Below are positions 10,792-20,935 of a stretch of 64,000 nt of DNA, one piece after another. This stretch comes from Verrucomicrobia bacterium S94. Lineage in GTDB: Bacteria; Verrucomicrobiota; Kiritimatiellia; Kiritimatiellales; Pontiellaceae. A model generated the notes under the pieces. That model worked only from the letters and a program-made list of their open reading frames with translations. It had not been told where the DNA came from and searched no databases. Position numbers and translations under genes: made by a program. Numbering within the stretch: the stretch's first letter is position 1; each line of letters opens with the position of its first letter. The stretch covers positions 3,410,001-3,474,000 of the forward strand of contig CP036201.1 of NCBI GenBank assembly GCA_004299845.1. Direction: 5' to 3'.

Positions 10792-11498
10792 ATGATTCGA
10801 GCAACATATTCTATTGGAGTCTATAAACTCATTGTGGTGCAGGTGCTGCTGGATTCTTACGAAACCTTCAATTATCTGCTCTGCAAAGACGGGCGGGCCA
10901 TTCTTATCGACTGCGGGGAAGCGGAACCGGTTTTTCAGGCGCTGGAAAAAGGAGCGTTTCAGCTGACCGATATTCTGATCACACATAACCACGGGGACCA
11001 CGTCGGTGGATGCCGTGCCGTGCAGGATCGGCTGGGCGTGCTGTCCATCAGTCCGGCAGTGGAGAGTCGTACGCTTGAAATCCTCGGAACAACGTGTCGG
11101 TCATTGGCCACGCCGGGACATCTGGATGTCTGTAAAAGTTACTATTTTCCGGATCTTAAGCTCCTGTTTGCCGGGGACACGATTATCGGCGGTGCTGTGG
11201 GACGGATGATGGGGGAACGGCGGAGCAGTTTTTTCAGTCCTTGGAAACCATTAAAGCCCTACCGGATGAAACCGTTGTTTTCGGAGGGCATGATTATCTG
11301 GAGGAAAATGCGGCGTTTGCGCTTTCGGTCAATCCGGAGAATGAAGCTATAAAAGAGCGGTTGGAGCTGTACGAAGCGGAACCGCTGGCCGCGGTTTTCC
11401 AGACCCTGGGCCATGAAAAAAAATCCAACCCGTTTCTTCAGGTGAAATCGCCGGAGGAATTTGCTGTGTTACGTGCAAAGAAAGATGTGTTTGGGTAA
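10792..11498 (+). CDS. Glyoxalase-II-like metallo-beta-lactamase-fold hydrolase, frameshifted
   Basis: The first part in frame 1 carries the metal motif THNHGDHVGG and TPGHLD and the GDTIIGG loop. The second part (GTAEQFFQSLETIKALPDETVVFGGHDY, ending at 11498) is in frame 3. They join in the G run at 11211-11215: with one more G the reading frame is a single 235-residue protein, with HEY-like GGHDY placed as in hydroxyacylglutathione hydrolases. Such enzymes hydrolyse S-lactoylglutathione or related thioesters using two metals. The 5' start is uncertain; the ATG at 10792 is chosen. Confidence 0.85.
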
Positions 11499-11529
11499 GG
11501 CGTGACTGCCGCCGGTCAGTTTCCGCTTC

Positions 11530-12282
11530 TTACAGTCCGCGTTCTTTTTTGATGACGTCGTAGGCTTCGTTGACCTTGGCGAGCTGTTCGTGGGCATAGG
11601 TCATGAATTCTTCCGGCAGGCCTTTTGAGGCCAGTTTGTCGGGATGGAATTCCATGCATTTCTGACGGTAGATTTTTTTGATTTCCGCGTCGGATGCATC
11701 GGGGGAAACATCGAGTACTTTATAGGCGTTTTCAACTGCATTGACCTGTGCCGGCCGGGTTCCGCCTGCACTGCCGCCGCCGAACCCGCCGTTGAGCATG
11801 GCATCGATGGTGCCGGGACGCAGGCGGAAGGCGCGTTCGGCCTGCAGCAGAATTTCGCGTTCATTGGCATGAATGGCACCGTCGGCCGCGGCTACGGCGT
11901 GCAGTGCGCCGATAAAGGTCATGGCAATCTGCGGATTAAACTGAATGACGTCGGCGAGCTGGTTGATGTAATCCGCCGCCGTGTGCGGATCGTCTTTAGC
12001 GCGGCGGAAAATTTCGATGGCCTGTTTGCGGGTTTCGCCGGTGTAGCGGAACCGGGCCATAATGGCTTCAACCGCATCGATCTCGTCCTGTGTAATTTTT
12101 CCGTCGGCCCGCGCCATTTTGGCCAGACAGCCGAAGAAGGCGACCTGGAAGGTCTGGGAAATCTGTTTAACTTTACTGGTACCTTTGTCGAACTGATGGC
12201 CGATGCCAACGCCGACGACGGTGCCGATCGGGCCGAGCAGTGAGCCGAGTACGCCGCCGATAATTTTACCTGTCCATGCCAT
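11530..12282 (-). CDS. TerB-DnaJ domain protein (DjlA-like)
   Basis: A 250-residue protein with an N-terminal Gly-rich hydrophobic segment (IIGGVLGSLLGPIGTVVGVGIG), a TerB-like helical domain (AFFGCLAKMARADGKITQDEIDAVE, residues 50-150), a Gly linker, and a C-terminal J domain with HPDK (residues 190-250). This is the DjlA order: membrane anchor, TerB, J domain. It should stimulate DnaK at the membrane. The ATG at 12282 is preceded by AGGA; an upstream open frame runs to 12399 but is not family-like. Confidence 0.85.
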   Translation of the reverse strand: MAWTGKIIGGVLGSLLGPIGTVVGVGIGHQFDKGTSKVKQISQTFQVAFFGCLAKMARADGKITQDEIDAVEAIMARFRYTGETRKQAIEIFRRAKDDPHTAADYINQLADVIQFNPQIAMTFIGALHAVAAADGAIHANEREILLQAERAFRLRPGTIDAMLNGGFGGGSAGGTRPAQVNAVENAYKVLDVSPDASDAEIKKIYRQKCMEFHPDKLASKGLPEEFMTYAHEQLAKVNEAYDVIKKERGL

Positions 12283-12300
12283 AGAAAAATCCTGTTCGTT

Positions 12301-12325
12301 GCAGCCGGCTGGAAACCGGCAGTAC
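12301..12325. repeat. GTA-led GC-rich hairpin
   Basis: GCCGG..CCGGC (12304-12320) forms a hairpin with GTACT on the minus strand just outside it. It resembles the GTAGG-led hairpins at 35524-35585 and 40221-40242, but the flank is only partly the same, so membership is tentative. Confidence 0.4.
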
Positions 12326-12416
12326 GTATCTCCGCCATTCTGACGGTTTCGTAAAAAGAAGATACATCGTAGCGGTTTAGCTGGTTCTTTCAACGGCAAT
12401 CCTTCAGCATGCTTTC

Positions 12417-12863
12417 ATGAATATATACGGATTTGCATTCAACCGGCGGGGAATTTTCCGATGGGCCCAGGTGGGGGCTTCCGCTTCTCTGCTGTTTTTA
12501 ACGGGCTGTGCCGCGCCGGAGATGCAGATTGTCGGCGGCGGCTTCCGTAATCTCACCGATTTTCCGATCAGGGATGTTGAACTGTGTGTGATTGAAAACC
12601 ATAGGGTGGTTTCCTGCAGTTACATTGGAGCCCGGGGTTTCTTTTCCACACTTATTCCGGTGCGGGCGTATGAGCAGAACGAGGTGGAAGTGAGCTGGAA
12701 CTTCAGAGGCAGAACTCTGAAATCCGGCCCTTTTAAGGTAGAGGTTCCCGATCCGGTGCCCTCCGAGCCGGTTGTGGCGGTGATCCGTTTTTATCCAACC
12801 GGTCGGGTTTCGGCAATTTTCGTTCCGAAGTCGGTTATCCCTCCGGAATATATGGCGCATTAG
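12417..12863 (+). CDS. Putative lipoprotein of unknown function
   Basis: The 148-residue protein has an N-terminal basic segment, a hydrophobic stretch and a lipobox LTGC near residue 30, so the mature protein is probably lipid-anchored. The remainder looks beta-rich and resembles no family I recognise ([36 protein letters not shown]). The spacing of 23 bases to the next gene suggests they may be co-transcribed. Confidence 0.7.
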   Translation: MNIYGFAFNRRGIFRWAQVGASASLLFLTGCAAPEMQIVGGGFRNLTDFPIRDVELCVIENHRVVSCSYIGARGFFSTLIPVRAYEQNEVEVSWNFRGRTLKSGPFKVEVPDPVPSEPVVAVIRFYPTGRVSAIFVPKSVIPPEYMAH

Positions 12864-12886
12864 TTCCGGACAGTGGAGAAGAAAGA

Positions 12887-13102
12887 ATGGACAAACAACC
12901 GAATAATCCATTGCATGGCATTACGCTGGAAAAACTGCTGATCCGTCTGGTTGATCATTATGGTTGGGAAAAGCTGGGGCAGCAGATTGATATCCGTTGT
13001 TTCAACTGGGAACCGAGCATTAAATCGAGTCTGAAATTTCTGCGTAAACACCAATGGGCGCGGGATGAAGTTGAAGCGCTGTATCTGAATACCGAGTGGT
13101 GA
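12887..13102 (+). CDS. VF530 family (DUF2132) protein
   Basis: A 71-residue protein that matches VF530-type proteins throughout: [21 protein letters not shown], INCFxxxPSI-like [19 protein letters not shown] and a C-terminal [11 protein letters not shown]. The family is small, DNA-binding-like by fold and common in gamma-proteobacteria and elsewhere; its role is unknown. A GGAGAAGAAAG site precedes the start. Confidence 0.85.
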   Translation: MDKQPNNPLHGITLEKLLIRLVDHYGWEKLGQQIDIRCFNWEPSIKSSLKFLRKHQWARDEVEALYLNTEW

Positions 13103-13143
13103 AAATGCCGGTGGGTACCGATTGGCCGTTTTCGGATGATCCT

Positions 13144-13749
13144 TTATCGAAGTCCTTCAAGGTGTGTTGTGAGCGGTTGACCTTTGTGGTCGATTGCATC
13201 GGGAAAATGGTTTTTCAGCTCTTCAAACAGCTGTGCAGCCTTTTCTTTTTTACCGTCTTTAAGATAGCGCATTCCGAGATAGAGGCGGGCATAGGCGCCG
13301 ACATTTACGCCGTTTAAAAAGTAGCAGGTACCGTGTTCGTTGATGGCTTTTTCCAGCAGTTCGATCTGTTCGTTTCCGGATTTGGTCTGGGCCATACTCA
13401 GCACCGCGCAGCCGGTCCGGTTTGCCTGCGGATATTTTTCGATGAGCAGTTTAAAAGCTCGGGCGGCTTCTTCTGTGGTCCAGTCTTTACTGCCGGTCTG
13501 ATACGCTTTTTCAATGAGGTTGAGATCAATGCGTTTCAGGTATTCCGCATCAAGCAGCATGCGTTCTCGGGCGAGGGCTTTCTGTTCCTCCGCAATGGCT
13601 TTAACCCGTTCTTCTTCCAGAACCGGTGCCAGTTTTTCCTCCAGTTCGGCCACCCGTTTTTCGAGGGCGACAATGCGCTGTAGCAGAATGCTTTCATCGG
13701 CGTAAACCGACACGGTGAGCAGACAGGTCAATGCAATAAGCGGTTTCAT
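13144..13749 (-). CDS. Secreted coiled-coil/TPR-like protein
   Basis: From the ATG at 13749 the protein has 201 residues, with a signal peptide (LIALTCLLTVSVYADE). A coiled coil follows (LQRIVALEKRVAELEEKLAPVLEEER), then an alpha-helical part with repeats like TPRs (AFKLLIEKYPQANRTGCAVL, AQLFEELKNHFPD). This matches the layout of CpoB/YbgF-like periplasmic proteins, though no specific homology is claimed. The next gene on the same strand (13751) ends one base away, and an upstream in-frame ATG at 13782 lies inside that gene. Confidence 0.75.
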   Translation of the reverse strand: MKPLIALTCLLTVSVYADESILLQRIVALEKRVAELEEKLAPVLEEERVKAIAEEQKALARERMLLDAEYLKRIDLNLIEKAYQTGSKDWTTEEAARAFKLLIEKYPQANRTGCAVLSMAQTKSGNEQIELLEKAINEHGTCYFLNGVNVGAYARLYLGMRYLKDGKKEKAAQLFEELKNHFPDAIDHKGQPLTTHLEGLR

Positions 13750-13750
13750 A

Positions 13751-13945
13751 TCAGTTTCCCAGCTTCGGGGGTTCGATGACACCGGCCTGCACCAGAAAAT
13801 AAACTACGAACAGAAGCATCACAAAAATGACCGCGAGTTTCAGCAGGAATTTCACCGCCTTGTTGAACAGTACAAAGGTGCTGATCAGCACAGCAGCTCC
13901 GATGATTATCCATATCATGGGTGTGATTGATTGTAGTTTCTCCAT
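13751..13945 (-). CDS. Small single-pass or two-pass membrane protein
   Basis: A 64-residue protein with two strongly hydrophobic segments (MIWIIIGAAVLISTFVLF and LAVIFVMLLFVVYFLVQAGVI). No domain is recognised. It is directly upstream of the secreted coiled-coil gene and is presumably co-transcribed with it. Confidence 0.65.
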   Translation of the reverse strand: MEKLQSITPMIWIIIGAAVLISTFVLFNKAVKFLLKLAVIFVMLLFVVYFLVQAGVIEPPKLGN

Positions 13946-14452
13946 GACGGCACCTTTAGGTTAAACGGGGGAAGTGTAGACGGAACCCGCCCGTATGTCT
14001 GTCCGTTAATCAGAATTTTGAAGGCGTTTCCGCACGCCGGTTTCCGGGATGTGAGTCAGAAGTTCTTTCGTTGGTTTTCACCGGGTTTCTCTATTACAAA
14101 TATGTCGAGGTTGCTCAAAGTTGTCTGATAAGTTCCGGTGCCGGGCGGTGAGGATATATTGTATATTATCCTTAGTCTACAACGGGTTAGGTCAAAATAA
14201 GGCCGAATTTCGGAAATCCTTTTCCGGAAAGACCGGATACACTTTTTTCGGTGAACAGGAGATATGATCAATCGCGGGTTTTTCCGGAAATATGTTATTA
14301 GCTGTTGTAAAACAGGTGGTTAAAATAGTTTGTTTAAATATAAATCTTGACGATCTTTTCTTTATGAAAAAGTGATCAACATATGTGGGATTTGGCGTAT
14401 TGTTTGCTAGGATTCAGTCTAAAGAAACGTACATTCTATGTTAGGAGATCAA
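13946..14452. other. Long intergenic region upstream of a secreted-protein gene
   Basis: About 500 bases that are noticeably AT-rich toward the end (14300-14420). No convincing gene is seen: the minus-strand frame at 14056-14271 has no signal, motif or ribosome-binding site. The AT-rich part probably holds the promoter of the gene at 14453. Confidence 0.5.
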
Positions 14453-16890
14453 ATGAAAAATTCCACCTTTGCAGGTTTGGCCCTGCTGTGTTCTGTTGTT
14501 CCCGCAGTCTATTCAGAGGTTGATTTCTGGGAAGTGACGAAAGCGGAGATTTATGATCAGACGGCTGATCACACCGTTCCGGAGTCAGCGGTCAACTGGG
14601 TGCTGTATGCCGCTGTGGAGACGATGGATCCCGGAGATGCGACTTCGGTTGTGCTGGAGGGCGGGAATATTTCCGGATCGTATGCGTTTGATCAGGATGG
14701 AGCGTATTGGGAGCTGCTGGTGGAGTATTCTTCAGCAGCGGCGATGGAGAGCGAGCTTCCGGGTGAGGATGACTATCGCCTGATTCTTACAGGTGCGGGA
14801 GGATCGATTACTCAGGAATTTTCATTCGGTGAGAATAATTTCCCGGAAATTCCGTTTCTGATCGGGGAAGGTTTTTCTCAGGCTGCGGAGCTGGATCTGG
14901 CTGATCCGCTGGAGCTGTACTGGAATAATCCGGAATCTGAAACTGCGATGACGGTACAGATCAGTGAAGGTTCATTGCTCGAAGGGGATGAATTTTTTTA
15001 TGAGGAGATGGATGAAAATCATATTGGAAGCTGGGATCTGGGACCGGGTCTTACCAATGAACTGTATACCGGTGCGATTGAGTTTGTCCATGGAACCAAC
15101 TATTTCGGAAGCGGCTTTTCGGCGGACGGCGAAATTACGTTTAATCGTCTGACGCAGTTCCCTGTGCAGTGGGTGAATCATGCCGTGCAGGGAGATGATT
15201 TTAACGATAATACAGTGGATACCGGAAAGTGGCAGGAGCTGTTTGCCGATGAAGGGCAGTCTCTGAGCGAAACGAACGGGCAGCTGGAATGCAGCAGCAA
15301 CCTCAATTCCGAGGGTGACGTTGCCTGGAAATGGAACGCAGGAAATCTGAGCCTGACCCAGGACTGGTCGGTGGCTCTGGATGTCAACTGCCTGGTGGAT
15401 TCCGCATCGATGACCAATCGCGAATTCTGGTTTGGTCTGGCGCTGCTGGCTGATGGCGATCTGGACGGGGTGATGACCATGGAGTATCTGCTGAATGAGT
15501 GGGGGCAGAGGTGAAAACCTATGTGACCACTAACGAGACGGATGTTATTGAGGCGGAAGAGAATCATGATTTTGAAAAACTTTCGTTGAAACTCTCGTAT
15601 GATTCCAAAGCGGGGATGCTGAGCAGTGCATACAGTTCCGGAGGGGATTATATTGTGCATACGAATGTATCGGTTGAAGCGTTTTCCTCTATTGATCCGG
15701 AAGGATTCTGTCCGGCCGTTTTCTTCGGTGCGGAAAACAGTCCGGAAATTGCGGGACAGGTTTTTGTGGATAATTTCCGCATCTACGGGGGGCAGACGCT
15801 GAGCAACCATGTGGAACTGGTGCAGATTGAATATACCAAGGCATTCGGCACTCCGGGAGCATTGGATGATGAGCAGATTTACGACATTGAGGTGCTGACC
15901 GGGTACGGCGTTACTTCGGTCCGTCTGGAAACCTCAGCCGGTGACGTGGTGGAGGAATTCGAGCAGGAGTTTGCAGATGCGGGTGTGGTTGAGTGGGACT
16001 TTGAAGCGTCGGATCCGATGAGTGAACCTTATGCGTCGGCCCGGGACGGTGAGTGGCTGGTTACGCTCGGCTTAAACAACGGGACTTTTGTTTCAACCTA
16101 TATCCCGTTTCTACAGCAGAATGACGCGCCGATTCCGGACATCGGAACGGCACCTGAATTTACGGTTCCGGTAGATCTGCATGGATCGCTTACCGCGGCA
16201 TCGGCAATCGATGTAGAATGGAGTGAGCCGGATTCCAACGCGGTGCTGATTGGCCTTGAAGTTACGTCCGAATACGATGACCAGGAATTTCTTTACTACG
16301 ATGCGCTGGATGATGCGGTCGGGCTTGCCCCGTCCGCAGAGGGGCCGCTCAGTACCCGTGCGCAGGGTTCCGTTCCGCTTGAGGAAGGTGAAAATGAGCT
16401 GCTGATTTATAACGGCTGGGTACGCACCGGTTTTAATGAAGACAACGTGGCTTTTGTGGTCGGTAAATATGCGGAATCAATGGCGGTTGTTATTCGGACG
16501 GATGCGTCGGATGCCGATGCCGACCTATTACCGGATGCCTGGGAAATTCAGTATTTCGGTTCGACGAATGCATTGAATGGGGGCACTTATGAGGATTATG
16601 ACGGCGATGCTTCCGGGAACCTGGATGAATATATTGCCGGAACGAATCCAACAAATGCCGCCTCGTATTTCAAAATCTCGCAGATCGAGGCGGATCCTTA
16701 TGCCTTTACCCTTCAGTGGCCTTCTGTAGAGGGCCGGGAATATGAGGTATACTGGAAATCGAGCCTGACCAACAGCAGCGCGGAATCGCTCGGCACCGTT
16801 CAGTGGCCGCAGTCGGAATTCACCGATTGGTCGAAAATTTATGATGAACCGCAGGGCTTTTATCTGATTCGTGTCCGGCTGGCGGAATAA
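14453..16890 (+). CDS. Large secreted protein with C-terminal Asp-rich repeat module, frameshifted
   Basis: The ATG at 14453 has an AGGAG site 8 bases upstream and opens a signal peptide (FAGLALLCSVVPAVYSEVDF). The first part stops at 15514 in frame 2, and the rest is in frame 1. They join at the G run 15501-15505; one extra G gives 812 residues. The C-terminus has DADADLLPDAWEIQYFG and DYDGDASGNLDEYIAGTNPTN, the calcium-binding-like segment followed by a terminal beta domain that many secreted proteins of Verrucomicrobia and Kiritimatiellota carry. The central parts look beta-rich and concanavalin-like (GFNDNTVDTGKW-type motif at ~250). Role unknown. Confidence 0.75.
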
Positions 16891-16894
16891 TCGG

Positions 16895-18355
16895 GTGAAA
16901 TTTATTCTTCATTTCCGCATGGGGGCCGCCCTTCTGTTTCTGGCAGGGGCGGCGGTCGGCATAGATACCGCGTTTGCCGGAGTAACGGAATTCAAGGGAC
17001 GCTTCCGGCAGGAGGGGCTGGAAGCGGGGCTGGTGGATTCCAATGGGAAGGGTTGCGGTAAAGCGGTTTTTAAATTCACCGATTTCCGTTACAGTTTTTT
17101 TATCCTCATGGGTGAGCTGTGCGAGGTGTTTCAGTTTAATCATGAGTTCCGGTATCTGAAGTATCGATGCCCGATGAACGGGCATACGATTTATATTGAA
17201 CCGACAGACGAGCCGGAAGCGGTCTATGAGCCATCGTATGCGACAGGCCATCACGGTACACTGAAACTGCCGCGTGCGGATTTCCTTCGGCTGAAGGTGA
17301 CGGATTTTAATTTTACGCTTCATTTTTTCGATGCGGATCTGCCGCTTCTCATCATCCGGGATTTCCCGGGGTACATTAAAGCGCAGCGGAAAGGTTCGTT
17401 TGACGTGCCGGGATCGCCTAACTGGGATTCGTGGGGGAATTTGCCTGTATTTTTGCGGATACCGGGCAAAGAGTTTATCGAGGAGGACCATGCCAAGGCG
17501 GCTTTTGCACGACAGGTGGTTAAGCATAAAGGTTCGACCGTCATTCACGGGAATTTTTCCTGGGGCCGAACCCTTGAGCTGAAAGATTTTGAGTTCAGTT
17601 ACAGCGAACTGGTTTCGATCTGCGCGAAGTATGGTCTGCTGGATGTGCTCTATGAAAAGGATGCACCGGAGGTTGAATATCAGGCCTTAATCCGCAGTTT
17701 TGCGCAAGGGGCGGAATCGCCCGAGCGGCAGCTGAAAACCTATGAGGCAGTCAGGCAGGTACTGGATACAGCCGGTGCGCCGGCATCTACACTTGAAATG
17801 GTCGGGCAACTGAACCGGGAGTGGTTCAACGGCTACATCAGCCAGCGTGCTCCGATGAGTTTTGACGGCGACAGCTATACGCAGCCGGAAAAGATGAATA
17901 CCTTACTGGATCTGTATGAGGAAAAGTACGGCGAGTGGCTGCCCTATTCGGATCTGTCGTTTGATTTCAGCCTTCAAATGAACGTTTCGTTCCGGATGAC
18001 CGCTTATCTGTATTACCGTCAGGGTCTTACATTGCAGACCGAGTCCTATGCCAAGCTGCCTGAAGAGGAAAAGCGGCGGCGAAAAGAAAGAGCAGCTGAA
18101 AAACGGCGGCGCCTCAAAGCGAATTATCCGCCGCCGGAACCTTACGTCAGTAAAGAATATACCGTAACGATTCCGTATCAGGCGATGGGGGATAAAGAAT
18201 CTGCGGTCAAACATAATGAGGCATTGAATAAGGAAATTAATGAAATCCGCAAACGCTGGCAGCAGCGCCCTAAACCCGAAGGCTGGAACTGGGAATGGGT
18301 TGTGGATGTTGAGTGGATGTTTTCGGAAGAGGACTCGGATGTTGAGGAGAAATGA
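16895..18355 (+). CDS. Secreted protein of unknown function
   Basis: From the GTG at 16895 this is 486 residues, with a signal peptide (MGAALLFLAGAAVGIDTAFAG). The body is rich in aromatic and charged residues with no domain I recognise; the C-terminal part carries a Lys/Arg-rich stretch (EEEKRRRKERAAEKRRR) and ends acidic. ATG at 16919 is an alternative start. It begins 4 bases after the preceding stop and ends 1 base before the next gene, so the three genes form an operon. Confidence 0.65.
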   Translation: MKFILHFRMGAALLFLAGAAVGIDTAFAGVTEFKGRFRQEGLEAGLVDSNGKGCGKAVFKFTDFRYSFFILMGELCEVFQFNHEFRYLKYRCPMNGHTIYIEPTDEPEAVYEPSYATGHHGTLKLPRADFLRLKVTDFNFTLHFFDADLPLLIIRDFPGYIKAQRKGSFDVPGSPNWDSWGNLPVFLRIPGKEFIEEDHAKAAFARQVVKHKGSTVIHGNFSWGRTLELKDFEFSYSELVSICAKYGLLDVLYEKDAPEVEYQALIRSFAQGAESPERQLKTYEAVRQVLDTAGAPASTLEMVGQLNREWFNGYISQRAPMSFDGDSYTQPEKMNTLLDLYEEKYGEWLPYSDLSFDFSLQMNVSFRMTAYLYYRQGLTLQTESYAKLPEEEKRRRKERAAEKRRRLKANYPPPEPYVSKEYTVTIPYQAMGDKESAVKHNEALNKEINEIRKRWQQRPKPEGWNWEWVVDVEWMFSEEDSDVEEK

Positions 18356-18356
18356 A

Positions 18357-19391
18357 ATGTTACAGAACAGCGTGAAAAAAAGCTTCGTTGCTGCAGGCGG
18401 AATGGCACTGCTGCTGGTTGCCGGGTGCACCACAAAAACCGTGGAACCGTGGAGTAAATGGCGGGAGAGCAGTCGGAAGCAGGTTTCGCTTCAGCCGGAA
18501 GGGGGATATCCGGTGGAAATCCGTGCGCTGGAGATAGAAGAGAGCTGGACATCATCGGAGCGTCCGGAACCGGTGCTGATCTCGGAGCTTGCGGTGCAGT
18601 GCATCGTTGAAGAGGATGTGCGTTTCAGACGGTCGCGCACCCACACCACTAAAAAACACATTCCTCTGGTAGGAAAACCCAGCACCGGCAATATCATTTC
18701 CTTCTACCTGGATATCGCGGTGAATATCGTTACGTATCCGCTGAGATGGAAATCATATGAATATAATTCCACCGACTATGATTATGAAAATGAAGAAAAG
18801 ACCGAGCGCGAGAGCGATGTCCGCTGGATCAGTGCTGGCGATCTTCCCGTGGAGGAACGTCCGTATGTTAATCTGCCGGACCTGAAAAAGCATGCTGTGC
18901 AAAACTATAATAGCATGCGCTGGAATCTTTCTTCGTATGAGGAGGACCTGCTGGAACTTTCCGTATTGAATGTGGAAATCAGCCGGCCGCTTCCGGATGA
19001 TCAGCGGGAGGTTGTAGCCACGGATACTGTAGAGCTGAAAGCCTACCAGGAAGCAGTGGCCGCTTACCGGAAACATCAGGAGCAGCTCATTGCCGCCGAG
19101 GCGGAACGCAAGGCGGAGCGCAGCCGGAAGATTGCCGGGTGGATCAGTCATGCGCGTGAAGAGCAGGAGGCCATCATCCGCTTTGAGGAAAACGGGGAGT
19201 ATAAAAAGGCGCTGGATGCTGTGTCGGACCTGTTGCGTTTTCTGGACCAGGACACCGGGTACGATTTTGAGATGGCGACGCTGATTCGGGAGGAAACAGG
19301 AATTACAAAAGCCGATCTGAAAGCGCGCCGGCTTGAGCTTGCCGGCCTGTCGGGCGATCTGGATCTGCTGATGAAACTGCAGCAGGAGTAG
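18357..19391 (+). CDS. Lipoprotein of unknown function
   Basis: The ATG at 18357 directly follows the previous stop. Residues 1-25 include a lipobox (LLLVAGC). The 344-residue protein has an Arg/Lys-rich helical segment near the C-terminus (AYRKHQEQLIAAEAERKAERSRK), which may form a coiled coil, and ends with a helical part. No known domain is seen. It is the third gene of the operon starting at 14453; secretion of all three suggests work at the envelope. Confidence 0.65.
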   Translation: MLQNSVKKSFVAAGGMALLLVAGCTTKTVEPWSKWRESSRKQVSLQPEGGYPVEIRALEIEESWTSSERPEPVLISELAVQCIVEEDVRFRRSRTHTTKKHIPLVGKPSTGNIISFYLDIAVNIVTYPLRWKSYEYNSTDYDYENEEKTERESDVRWISAGDLPVEERPYVNLPDLKKHAVQNYNSMRWNLSSYEEDLLELSVLNVEISRPLPDDQREVVATDTVELKAYQEAVAAYRKHQEQLIAAEAERKAERSRKIAGWISHAREEQEAIIRFEENGEYKKALDAVSDLLRFLDQDTGYDFEMATLIREETGITKADLKARRLELAGLSGDLDLLMKLQQE

Positions 19392-19412
19392 ATTTTATCC
19401 GGCTCGTATGAA

Positions 19413-19446
19413 TGCGGCTTCCGGTTCCCGGGCGCCGCGTTTTTTA
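19413..19446 (+). terminator. Terminator hairpin between convergent genes
   Basis: GCGGC and GCCGC pair around a GC-rich loop and are followed by GTTTTTTA. It ends transcription from the lipoprotein gene and lies at the stop of the convergent der gene. Confidence 0.55.
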
Positions 19447-20808
19447 TTTCTGCTTCGGGCGGGAGCGGGCAACGAGCTTGATAAAGATCGGGGCGCCCTC
19501 CAGACCGAAGGCTTCGCGGAACTGGTTCTGCAGATAGGCCAGCCAGTTGGAACGGGCGTTGGCAGGATCGTTGACGAAAATTTTGAAATAGATCGGGTTG
19601 GTTCCCGACTGCGTGGCGTAGAAAATCTTGAGGCGTTTGCCTTTGGCGATCGGCGGGGGATATTTGGCGACCGCCTGTTCAATGACGCGGTTGAGGACGC
19701 CGGTGGTGATTTCGGTGCGGGTCATGGCGGCGACATAGTCGATGGCCTCGACGGAGCGTTTGATGTTGTAGCCGCTTTTAGCGGAAACAAACAGCACCGG
19801 AGCAAATCCCATAAACGGCAGTGCTTCGCGCAAGGCCGGAAGATACTGTGTCTGCGTGATTTCCTGGTCCGCTTCTTCGGCGAGGTCCCATTTGTTGCAG
19901 AGAATCAGGCAGCCTTTCTGGGCATCGATGATTTTTGCCGCAACCTTTTTATCCCGACTGGTCGGGCCGGTTTCGGCATCGAGAATCATGACCACGACGT
20001 CAGCCCGCTCAATGGCCTTATCTGTTCGGAGATTGGAAAACCAGTCAACGGCCCCTTTGCCCCGCGTATCTTTCTGGACACCTGCGGTGTCGATTAACTC
20101 ATAGTGCCGGGCGCTTTCGCCTTTCCCGATCGTGAAAGGAACTTCGATGCTGTCGCGTGTCGTTCCCGGAATATCGGAGACAATCACACGTTCATCTTTC
20201 AGCAGGCGGTTAATATAGGACGATTTGCCGGCATTCGGTCGGCCGACCACGGCGACACGCAACGGTTTTTTTTCTGTCGGATTGTCTTCTTTCGGCAGCT
20301 GGGGAATCAGTGCGTCCATCAAATCACTAATCCCGCGGTTCTGAATGGCGGAAACCGGATAGGTAGGGAAACCGAGCTGATCAAAATCATAGATATGCTC
20401 TTCACGTTCCGGATTATCGGTTTTGTTGGCGGCCAGCAGAACAGGAATTCCGCTTTCGTGCAGAATACGTGCAACTTCTTCGTCGAGCGGTGTGAGTCCG
20501 GCGGTGATATCGGTGACGAATATAATGAAAGAGGCATCGGCAATGGCGATTTTCGCCTGTGCCTCTGTGCCGGCCACAATCTGGTCATCGGAAACCTGTT
20601 TATCAAAATGGCCCAGTCCACCGGTATCGATCAGCTCAAAGCGTTCATTATTCCAGCGGGCTTCGCACGCCACGCGGTCGCGTGTAACACCGACCTCTTC
20701 GTGCACGATGGACACACGACGGCCCACGAGCCGGTTGAACAGTGCTGATTTTCCAACATTCGGCCGGCCTACAATTGCCACAACTCTTTTGCTTTTCGTC
20801 TCTTCCAT
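19444..20808 (-). CDS. der: Ribosome-associated GTPase Der (EngA)
   Basis: From the ATG at 20808 it is 454 residues, typical of Der. Two GTPase domains in tandem are the family hallmark: the first P-loop GRPNVGKSA near residue 15 and the second GRPNAGKSS near residue 190, with NKTD and NKWD in the right places, and the KH-like C-terminal domain (IYFKIFVNDPANA...). It works in 50S ribosome assembly. Upstream in-frame codons (to 20901) are not family-like. It is transcribed toward 19444, convergent with the lipoprotein gene. Confidence 0.97.
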   Translation of the reverse strand: MEETKSKRVVAIVGRPNVGKSALFNRLVGRRVSIVHEEVGVTRDRVACEARWNNERFELIDTGGLGHFDKQVSDDQIVAGTEAQAKIAIADASFIIFVTDITAGLTPLDEEVARILHESGIPVLLAANKTDNPEREEHIYDFDQLGFPTYPVSAIQNRGISDLMDALIPQLPKEDNPTEKKPLRVAVVGRPNAGKSSYINRLLKDERVIVSDIPGTTRDSIEVPFTIGKGESARHYELIDTAGVQKDTRGKGAVDWFSNLRTDKAIERADVVVMILDAETGPTSRDKKVAAKIIDAQKGCLILCNKWDLAEEADQEITQTQYLPALREALPFMGFAPVLFVSAKSGYNIKRSVEAIDYVAAMTRTEITTGVLNRVIEQAVAKYPPPIAKGKRLKIFYATQSGTNPIYFKIFVNDPANARSNWLAYLQNQFREAFGLEGAPIFIKLVARSRPKQK

Positions 20809-20935
20809 AGCGCGAAGGGTGATACGTGAATCCGCTTCAGCGGTCAACGGGAAAGGGAAAAAGAATGGATTAATGAAGACGGCAGGAAATGGATTGTGCA
20901 TCCCGTCAGTGGCGGTTCTGTTATCCGGTATTTCG

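Noticed and set aside
14056-14271. Minus-strand 71-residue ORF
   Set aside because: No ribosome-binding site, no motif, and it lies in the promoter region of the secreted-protein gene.
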